Translations under genes and position numbers: made by a program
Notes under the pieces: generated by a model
Told to the model about the DNA's origin: nothing
The model's database searches: none
What the model saw: the letters and a program-made list of their open reading frames with translations, nothing else
In this document: positions 5,295-10,805 of the stretch, piece by piece
How the letters are laid out: every line of letters begins with the position of its first letter
Position numbering within the stretch: the stretch's first letter is position 1
NCBI GenBank assembly: GCA_017543165.1
Contig: JAFYGL010000775.1
Span: 1 to 10,805 of the forward strand
From: Victivallales bacterium
GTDB taxonomy: Bacteria; Verrucomicrobiota; Lentisphaeria; Oligosphaerales; Oligosphaeraceae
Direction of reading: 5' to 3'
Length of the DNA stretch: 10,805 bases

Positions 5295-7967
5295 ATGAAG
5301 AAACTTTTGGCATTTTTGGCAATGACATGCCTCTGCGCAATGGCAATCAACGTGGATGGCAAACTGGATGAGGCGGAATGGGCCAGCGCAAAGAAATACG
5401 GCGACTTCACCGTGCCAGAAAGCATGATGAGGGGTGGAACCAATGTCCCAAAGGCAAGCACGGAATTCCAGATTCTCCAGAAACAGGACGCAATCTACAT
5501 CGGCGTCAAATGCTATGAATCGGATATGAACAGGCTCAAGTCCACGCCATCAGGCGGGCTTTGGGCGACCGACGCCATCGAACTGTTCCTGGTGCCAGAC
5601 GGCAGCACGACGGAATACTACCAGTTCCTGGTCACATACGCCAACTACACCTACGCAATGTACTATGCGGAAGGCGGCAACATTCAGCCTGACCGCTATG
5701 GCCCAATCTGGAAGACCGCAATCCATTCAGACAAGGATTCCTGGACTGCCGAAATAGAGTTGCCATTGACCGCATTCTACATGACCAGGCAGAACATCTG
5801 GAAGGACGAATGGAGAGTGAACGTGTGCCGTTGCAGAACTGCGGTGGTTGGGGAGCGCTCGTCCTGGTCGCCGCTGAAGCGGGCCTACAGGGAACTCCAC
5901 AATTTCAAGACCATCAAGGGCTTCCCAATGCGCCCTGCGCAGGACTATGTGTATGTTTCCAGCGCAGAAGCGGATGTGACTGGGCAGGACAATGGCAAGC
6001 CCAAGGGCAACCTGGAAGTCAAGGTGCAGCTGGACAAGGGCGACGACTTCGTGTTCTTCGGCAAGAACGTGAAACTCAAGAAAGGGCTCAACACACTGAG
6101 CACGCCATACGTGTTTGAGAAATCTGGCCGCAACCAGGTGCGCATAGACCTGAAACGCGCCTCCGATGGAAAGGACTTCGGCCGCTTCTTCCCAATCATC
6201 GCCATATTCACGCCAATCAAGGTGAATTTCAGACTCCCCGAATACCGCCGCAACTTCTATCCTGGACAGGACTACAGCAAGGTCGCAGGCACGGTTGTGC
6301 GCGCTGGCAATGCGCCTGTAACGGTGGCGCTGGAAGGCGCAGGCCTGGCAAAGAAGACGCTCACACTCAAAGGCGACAAGTTGTCCTTTGAGTTCGACAC
6401 CTCCAAAATGCAGGAAGGCGAGGCATTCCTTACCGCCAAATGCGGCGAATACGAAATCAAGGAGGAAATCCGTCGCCTCAAGCCATACGACAAGCGCACA
6501 TCCTGGATTTCCGGCGGCAATTTGATTGTGGACGGCAAGCCCGTACTCCGCAGAAACATGTACGCTGAACATTACATGGGCGGCGAGGCTTTCAGGGAAA
6601 AGTACGACAATGACGACCTCTGCCAGACACTGGACATCAAAGGCGTCGGCGGCTGGGTGGAGCCTGCGCGCCTGGTAAAGGGCATTGAATCCAAGGAGGC
6701 CACAAGGGACGTGTATCCCTGCCAGGAATACTGGACCGCACTGGACAAGACCATCGAGAAGGCAAAAAAAGGCAACGGCGTTTTCTACTACATCTCCGAC
6801 GAGCCAGAGTGCCGCAACGTGTCCCCCGTCTATCTGAAGCATATCTACGACTACCTCTGCGAAAAGGACCCCTACCACGTGGTGCTGATAGGCTCCCGTG
6901 CCTGCAGCAGGTATCTTGACTGCGCAGACAGGTTTGAGACACATCCATACATCAATGTAAGAGAGAGCAACGGCGTCCGCAAGTACGACCGTGAAATCAA
7001 CACACTGGGCAACTACATTGATGAAATCTCCACATTGAACAGGCCTGACAAGTGCATCGGCTCCATGCCCACCTCATTCGCATCCCGTTCCTCGTCCCGC
7101 ATATCCCGCTATCCCAACTTCGTGGAGATGGTTTGCCACACATGGGCGTTCATGATACGCGGCTGCAAGACGCTGTATCCATACGCATACCACGACCTGG
7201 GCGACGTGCCCTCCGTGTATGAAGGCATACGCTACATCTTCACCTCGGTGGACGCGCTCCAGGACTTCATCCTCTTCGGCAAGCGCACCCTGCTCTTCCA
7301 CAATACCGAGGCTGGTGCCGCACTGTTCGAGTTGAAGAACGGGGAGAAGATGTTCGCGGCGGTGAACTACTCCACGCAGCCGGTGACAGTCAGTCTCAAG
7401 GGTGTAAAGGGCAATTTCGTGGAATTCCGTGGGGACAGAACATTCAGCAAGTTCGACAGCATGACGCTGGCGCCACAGGAAGTCATCATCGGCACCACCA
7501 AGAAGAAGGGCGAGAAACTCAAGTCCTTCAAGGAAGTGGCAGCGGAAATCGACGCCAAGGAGAAGGCGCGCTGCAACACAGGCAACTTGCTGTTCGGCCA
7601 TGAGAACGACGTGGAAATCACCGCTTCCCGCGGCACGCCGCGCATTTCATACAAGATGTTCGACGGCACCAAGGACGTCCTGGCATTCTACGATATATGG
7701 AACAAGAACAAATTCTACGAGATTTCATTCCCGAAGTACGAGTTCAAGCCCAAGTTCTCCAAGGTGCGCATCTATGGCCTCAACCTTGGCACGCCCACCA
7801 TCAAGATACGCAAGCGCGGCAAATGGGTTCTGCTTGAACCGACAAAAATGTGGAAGGACAAGTACATGGTTGGCTTCGACTATCCTGAATCATACGAAAC
7901 AGTGAAATTCCACATTGACTTCCACCAGAACAAACTGGAGCTCTACGAAATTGAATTGCTGAAGTAA
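5295..7967 (+). CDS. Secreted multidomain protein: CBM9-like, TIM-barrel glycosidase-like, discoidin-like
   Basis: An 890-aa exported protein (signal peptide about 1-17). Residues 18-215 resemble family 9 carbohydrate-binding (DOMON-like) modules: INVDGKLDEAEW opening, DAIELFLVPDG, and SWTAEIELPL. About 235-400 is beta-rich linker/sandwich. From 404, SGGNLIVDGKPVLRRNMY is the strand-and-loop seen before TIM barrels of clan GH-A-like glycosidases; the barrel (about 405-670) carries YYISDEPE (498-505), the usual place of the acid/base Glu (E503 or E505). A second catalytic carboxylate is not obvious. About 670-735 is a C-terminal beta-sandwich (MFAAVNYSTQPVTVSLKGV), and 763-890 looks like a discoidin-type sugar-binding domain. 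AGGAGG (5280-5285) is a near-ideal ribosome site 9 nt before the ATG. It is likely a secreted polysaccharide-binding hydrolase or a hydrolase-derived binding protein; the exact GH family is not recognised. Confidence 0.8.
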   Translation: MKKLLAFLAMTCLCAMAINVDGKLDEAEWASAKKYGDFTVPESMMRGGTNVPKASTEFQILQKQDAIYIGVKCYESDMNRLKSTPSGGLWATDAIELFLVPDGSTTEYYQFLVTYANYTYAMYYAEGGNIQPDRYGPIWKTAIHSDKDSWTAEIELPLTAFYMTRQNIWKDEWRVNVCRCRTAVVGERSSWSPLKRAYRELHNFKTIKGFPMRPAQDYVYVSSAEADVTGQDNGKPKGNLEVKVQLDKGDDFVFFGKNVKLKKGLNTLSTPYVFEKSGRNQVRIDLKRASDGKDFGRFFPIIAIFTPIKVNFRLPEYRRNFYPGQDYSKVAGTVVRAGNAPVTVALEGAGLAKKTLTLKGDKLSFEFDTSKMQEGEAFLTAKCGEYEIKEEIRRLKPYDKRTSWISGGNLIVDGKPVLRRNMYAEHYMGGEAFREKYDNDDLCQTLDIKGVGGWVEPARLVKGIESKEATRDVYPCQEYWTALDKTIEKAKKGNGVFYYISDEPECRNVSPVYLKHIYDYLCEKDPYHVVLIGSRACSRYLDCADRFETHPYINVRESNGVRKYDREINTLGNYIDEISTLNRPDKCIGSMPTSFASRSSSRISRYPNFVEMVCHTWAFMIRGCKTLYPYAYHDLGDVPSVYEGIRYIFTSVDALQDFILFGKRTLLFHNTEAGAALFELKNGEKMFAAVNYSTQPVTVSLKGVKGNFVEFRGDRTFSKFDSMTLAPQEVIIGTTKKKGEKLKSFKEVAAEIDAKEKARCNTGNLLFGHENDVEITASRGTPRISYKMFDGTKDVLAFYDIWNKNKFYEISFPKYEFKPKFSKVRIYGLNLGTPTIKIRKRGKWVLLEPTKMWKDKYMVGFDYPESYETVKFHIDFHQNKLELYEIELLK

Positions 7968-7979
7968 TTTTAACCTCTT

Positions 7980-8022
7980 GAGGCAATTTCAAAACCAGTT
8001 TTGAAATTGCCTCTCTAATTTC
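7980..8022 (+). promoter_or_regulatory. Hairpin with alternative pairing before the DUF2059 gene
   Basis: Arms 7980-7995 and 7998-8013 are perfectly complementary over 16 bp, separated by CA. No T-tract follows, so it is not a classical terminator. The segment GAAATT (8003-8008) in the right arm can instead pair with AATTTC (8017-8022), directly before the Shine-Dalgarno AGGAG (8024-8028). Mutually exclusive folds are therefore possible, as in attenuators, or the hairpin may simply stabilise or trim the operon transcript. Confidence 0.6.
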
Positions 8023-8035
8023 AAGGAGACAAACA

Positions 8036-8500
8036 ATGTTGAAATCCACAATTGCATTCATTCTTTTTCTAGGTCTATGCGTATTCACATCATACGCCCA
8101 AAACGCGCATACGGACGAAGAATATAAGGTTTGCTATCAACTTTTCGAAATCATCGAAATGGACAAGACAATGAAGGACACAGCCAACAAAATGGTTGAC
8201 ATGCAACTCAGTGCGCTGCCCAAGGAAACCTTGCAAAAAATCCGTCCCGTCATTCAGCAACACCTTGAAAAATATTTGAATTATGAATCTGTAAAACAAA
8301 AGATGGCGGATGTCTATCTGAAATATTTCACAGTAAACGACATTAAGGAACTTATAAAATTCTATCAAACGCCTGTAGGGCAGAAATTCGTCAAAAACCA
8401 GTCGCAAATCATGTTGGAAAGTGCCGAGATCGGGGCAAAACAAGTCAAGGCGCACCAGGCTGAATTGCAGCAAATGCTCATCAAGGCAATGCAGGAATAA
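8036..8500 (+). CDS. Secreted DUF2059 domain protein
   Basis: A 154-aa exported protein (signal peptide about 1-21, cleavage near SYA-Q) carrying the DUF2059 signature: helical, with YLKYFTVNDIKELIKFYQTP (about 94-113) continuing VGQKFV, then a helical tail rich in Gln and Lys. The function of DUF2059 is not established; members are small periplasmic proteins. AGGAG at 8024-8028 is 7 nt before the ATG. It has visibly higher A+T content and fewer G+C-rich codons than its neighbours, which suggests a separate origin or weaker codon bias. It is 68 bp after the 890-aa gene, behind a strong hairpin, and 15 bp before the LamG gene, so it may be expressed at a different level from the genes around it. 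Confidence 0.85.
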   Translation: MLKSTIAFILFLGLCVFTSYAQNAHTDEEYKVCYQLFEIIEMDKTMKDTANKMVDMQLSALPKETLQKIRPVIQQHLEKYLNYESVKQKMADVYLKYFTVNDIKELIKFYQTPVGQKFVKNQSQIMLESAEIGAKQVKAHQAELQQMLIKAMQE

Positions 8501-8515
8501 AATGAGGTAATGAAA

Positions 8516-9205
8516 ATGAAGAAATTCTTTTTTGCGTTATGCATGGCCGCTGCAATGACGGCGCTAGCGGCTGAAAAACTGGTGGCGTCATGGGACTTTG
8601 AGAAGGGGCTTGACAGCGGCGACATCAAAATGTCAAAGCGCGGTTCAGCCGCATTGGTGGACGAGGAAGGGCACGGCAAGGCGCTGAAAGCCTCCGCAAC
8701 ATACGACGGCAAGCCAGCAGGCCTCATCCTGCGCGGCAACGCCAAACCCGAAACTCTGCCAGAGGCATTCGTCTGGGCCATGGACATCAAGTACCAGGCA
8801 CCTGAGCCTCTCCCCAAGAACGGCCTCTACACATACCTGCTGGACTGCAAGTACAACGCAAAGAACGGCCTGTCCTGGCTCATGACCACGGACAAGGCAG
8901 GCAACCCGCAACTGAGGGCCGTGCTTGGCACCAGCGAAGGCGCTGTTTCCATCATCGCAAAGGCCCCCGCCCTGAAGGACGGGCAATGGCACAGCATCAA
9001 ACTGGTATGCCAGGCGCCAAAACTGGAAATGTTCGTGGACGGCAAGACCGCGGGCATGTCCATTGTCAAAGGCAAGCCAATGCCGCCAGCGCATCGCCTC
9101 ACATTCGGAGACAGGGTGGGTTCCTCGTATGGTCCTTTCCGCGGTTTGATTGACAATGTCACATTGAGCGCCATCGTGCCAGACGAAGCGGAGGGTGCCA
9201 AATGA
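8516..9205 (+). CDS. Secreted LamG/concanavalin-like lectin-fold protein
   Basis: A 229-aa exported protein (signal peptide about 1-19, cleavage near ALA-A) followed by a single concanavalin A-like (LamG_3) jelly-roll filling the rest: KLVASWDFEKGLD at the start, DGQWHSIKLVC plus LEMFVDGK in the middle, and RGLIDNVTLS at the end are characteristic. Such domains bind glycans or proteins; no glycosidase Glu pair is visible. Two in-frame ATGs exist (8510 and 8516); GAGG at 8504-8507 is only 2 nt from the first but 8 nt from the second, so 8516 is preferred. The stop TGA (9203-9205) overlaps the next start codon (ATGA), implying translational coupling with the glycosidase-like gene and a shared task. 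Confidence 0.85.
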   Translation: MKKFFFALCMAAAMTALAAEKLVASWDFEKGLDSGDIKMSKRGSAALVDEEGHGKALKASATYDGKPAGLILRGNAKPETLPEAFVWAMDIKYQAPEPLPKNGLYTYLLDCKYNAKNGLSWLMTTDKAGNPQLRAVLGTSEGAVSIIAKAPALKDGQWHSIKLVCQAPKLEMFVDGKTAGMSIVKGKPMPPAHRLTFGDRVGSSYGPFRGLIDNVTLSAIVPDEAEGAK

Positions 9206-10473
9206 AAAGGGGCATATTCTCAGCAGTCCTGATGTGCTGCGCATTGCTCGGCACGGCGGATTTCTTCGCACCAGCGCCAGACGCAGGCGCAAATCTGCCA
9301 GCGGACAAGGTGTATCCCGCAGGGCGCATCTTCCCGATTTCGGGATATTCCTCACCTTCAGCCACTCTGATGCGGGACTTTGGCTTCACCGTGGCAGGCC
9401 CCACGTATGGCGGCCACGAGGCCATGTGCAAATGGGCGGCAAAGGCAAAGGAGGCAGGCCTTCCCATTCTGTGGCAACTTACAGTGACCTACGAAGGCAA
9501 GACCGTGGACATGGGCTTCATGAACAACGCCAACAAGAAAGGCGCAAAGCCGATTGACTGGGACGCCATTGCACAAGGCGCAAAGGAAAAAGCCCAGGAT
9601 GCAATCAACAAATTCGGGGACAGCATTCTCTGGTGGTATGTGACGCCTGAGGAACTCCGCCACTGGCGCAAAGTGGAAATGAAGTATCTGGCAATCGTGG
9701 CGGACGCCATCCGCTCCGTGGACCCATTGAAGCGACCAATCTCCATGTACCAGCCAGGGCATTATGGAAAGGGGTCTCTTGAACACTACACGCCCATCCT
9801 GGACTACATCAGCCAGGGCTGCTATCCACACGCGGGCAGCACCTACAGGACATGGAACAGGTACTGGGCGGAAAACCTCACGGGCGCGGCAAAGGCTGGC
9901 CAGCGCACTGCCATCGCCGTGACGGAAATGTATGTGGAGCCAAAACTGGAGGAACTGGGCATGGTGCCCACATGGGTGAAATACGATGTGTGGACCCCGC
10001 TTGTTTACGGCTGCAAGGGCATACTCGTGTTCTCACTGGCAAACCGCGCCAACTTCGATGCCCATGACCGCTATTTCCTGGCGTATTCCGATGTGATCAA
10101 GCCCCTCAATGGCACGCAGAAACTGGGCGAAGTCCTGCTTTTCGGCGTGGAGGAAAAGGATTTGTCGTTCAAGGTCACGGAAGGCCCAGGCGAAGTCATC
10201 TACGAGAAGAAATCTGGCGGTAAAGTCGAAAAAACCATCACATACCCCACTATCCAGTCCAAGGATATGCGACACGCCAGCGGAAGATACTGCTTCGCCG
10301 TCTCCAGCACCGACAAGCCAGTGAAGGCATTGCTGCAAGGCCTGCCCAAACAGCCAGTCGAAGTATATGACGCCGAAAACGGCAAACTCCTCGGCACAGC
10401 CACAGACGGCACTTTCCCTGTGGATTTCGGCCCTTGGGGCGTTCGCCTTCTGCGCTTTGAAAAAGCAAAATAA
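9202..10473 (+). CDS. Secreted TIM-barrel glycoside-hydrolase-like protein
   Basis: A 423-aa exported protein (hydrophobic signal about 1-19). Residues about 40-290 look like a TIM barrel: repeated strand-helix units (ILWQLTV, SILWWYVTPEE, RPISMYQPG, ISQGCYP, RTAIAVTEMYVE, WTPLVYGCKGILVFSLA). E150 or E151 in WWYVTPEE sits where clan GH-A-like enzymes carry the acid/base, and E242 in AVTEMYVE is a candidate nucleophile. About 320-420 is a C-terminal beta-sandwich (FAVSSTDKPVKALLQGL), similar in plan to the corresponding part of the 890-aa protein. The start is fixed by the ATGA overlap with the LamG gene. I cannot assign a GH family; exported enzyme of polysaccharide or glycan breakdown is the likely role. 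It is the last gene of the operon, followed by structured non-coding DNA. Confidence 0.75.
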   Translation: MKRGIFSAVLMCCALLGTADFFAPAPDAGANLPADKVYPAGRIFPISGYSSPSATLMRDFGFTVAGPTYGGHEAMCKWAAKAKEAGLPILWQLTVTYEGKTVDMGFMNNANKKGAKPIDWDAIAQGAKEKAQDAINKFGDSILWWYVTPEELRHWRKVEMKYLAIVADAIRSVDPLKRPISMYQPGHYGKGSLEHYTPILDYISQGCYPHAGSTYRTWNRYWAENLTGAAKAGQRTAIAVTEMYVEPKLEELGMVPTWVKYDVWTPLVYGCKGILVFSLANRANFDAHDRYFLAYSDVIKPLNGTQKLGEVLLFGVEEKDLSFKVTEGPGEVIYEKKSGGKVEKTITYPTIQSKDMRHASGRYCFAVSSTDKPVKALLQGLPKQPVEVYDAENGKLLGTATDGTFPVDFGPWGVRLLRFEKAK

Positions 10474-10481
10474 TGATATTT

Positions 10482-10569
10482 TAAAGAAATCTATAATATT
10501 TCTTTACTGAGTGCGTTTTATGTGTGGGTGCCGAGTATCGGCGCCCACACCAAACAACTATGCACTCAG
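10482..10569 (+). other. Structured 3' region: one A+T hairpin and one nested stem-loop
   Basis: Just after the last operon gene, TAAAGAAAT (10482-10490) pairs with ATTTCTTTA (10498-10506). Next, CTGAGTGC (10507-10514) pairs with GCACTCAG (10562-10569) and encloses a 13-bp stem (10522-10534 with 10538-10550; one G-U pair, loop GTA). Additional GTTT/AAAC pairing between the two stems is possible. No T-tract follows, so it is not a canonical intrinsic terminator. It could be a transcript-end stabiliser, a small structured RNA or a repeat element. Confidence 0.6.
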
Positions 10570-10609
10570 AAAAGAAGACCACACATTTCAGACGTTATCC
10601 CGACCTCGC

Positions 10610-10674
10610 AGGAGCGGAGGTAGCCAGCGCGTCCACGCGCTGGCTAGGGGCGGAGGTAGCCAGCGCGTCCACGC
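10610..10674. repeat. 29-bp direct repeat, period 36, with hairpin
   Basis: Positions 10610-10638 and 10646-10674 match at 28 of 29 bases. The first unit contains TAGCCAGCGCG (10621-10631), which pairs perfectly with CGCGCTGGCTA (10636-10646) around loop TCCA; the second unit keeps only the left half. This resembles extragenic palindromic (REP-like) DNA rather than a gene or CRISPR: the spacing is 7 bp and there are only two units. Confidence 0.85.
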
Positions 10675-10805
10675 TAATACTCCTAACTTAAGCACAATTT
10701 TTATTTTCAAGTGGAGCGAATTCAGCGAAATTCCTTTTTGTAGTCCTATGCTCGCAGGATTTCCTCGGAAATCTCGTCTTCTTCTTGACTCCTCGAAAGT
10801 TGTTC
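10675..10805. other. Right edge, no convincing gene
   Basis: No gene can be supported. Reverse-strand frames are open to the window edge for up to about 70 codons, but the longest runs through the direct repeat and has Arg/Leu/Trp-rich content unlike a protein; another ends at a TAG near 10750. Small inverted repeats are present, for example GATTTCC (10758-10764) with GGAAATC (10767-10773), and two near-identical pieces, GCGAATTC and GCGAAATTC, lie 3 bases apart. The 3' end of a leftward gene entering from the right cannot be excluded. Confidence 0.35.

Noticed and set aside
5727..6944. Long 405-codon open frame on the - strand
   Set aside because: It is the antisense shadow of the 890-aa gene; composition rich in Ala/Val/Leu/His typical of a reverse frame, and no ribosome site.
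10610..10674. CRISPR array
   Set aside because: Only two units, 7-bp separation, units carry their own palindrome and no cas genes are present.
10588..10805. Partial reverse-strand gene of about 70 codons entering from the right
   Set aside because: The frame passes through both units of the direct repeat and is low in protein-like composition; it cannot be judged without sequence beyond the window.

Overview
The window looks like a chromosomal stretch from a Gram-negative, carbohydrate-degrading bacterium with moderate G+C. It encodes one lipoprotein, two cytosolic enzymes and five Sec-exported proteins, several of them large and with carbohydrate-binding or glycosidase-like architecture. 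This mix (ceramidase-like cytosolic protein, CBM9-like plus TIM-barrel hybrid, LamG protein, KDPG aldolase) resembles what is seen in the PVC group, particularly Lentisphaerota/Victivallales-like gut or rumen bacteria. That placement is inference from gene content only; no marker gene is present.

Left part (1-2135, leftward genes): a G+C-rich edge with small inverted repeats, then five copies of a heptamer (TGGACTG on the coding strand) abutting the stop codon of a serine beta-lactamase-family lipoprotein gene. Upstream of it lies an Rrf2-family regulator with three Cys spaced like the IscR Fe-S ligands. Between them is a 265-bp element with 34-bp imperfect terminal inverted repeats (30/34), a perfect 8-bp target-site duplication (TTAGAATT) and an internal 29-bp-arm palindrome. 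Removing the element and one duplication copy leaves the regulator stop only about 37 nt before the lipoprotein gene, so a MITE-like insertion seems to have split a former two-gene operon without destroying either reading frame.

Middle (2136-3757): a divergent intergenic region with candidate promoters for the regulator and for a cytosolic neutral-ceramidase-like hydrolase gene. That gene also has TGGACTG heptamer repeats directly after its stop codon, in the same orientation relative to the gene as at the other site.

Right part (3758-10473): six rightward, tightly spaced genes that look like one operon: KDPG aldolase (eda-like), a secreted 294-aa protein of unknown function, an 890-aa secreted CBM9-like/TIM-barrel/discoidin-like protein, a secreted DUF2059 protein behind a strong hairpin, a secreted LamG-like protein, and a secreted TIM-barrel glycosidase-like protein overlapping it by ATGA. 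The likely logic is that the exported proteins bind and cleave a polysaccharide while the aldolase finishes cytosolic breakdown of a uronate-type sugar; the substrate cannot be read from the sequence.

Right edge (10474-10805): no convincing gene. It holds nested hairpins and a 29-bp direct repeat (period 36) that itself forms hairpins. The strongest unusual signals are the MITE-like insertion, the heptamer repeats behind stop codons, and the uncharacterised secreted operon.
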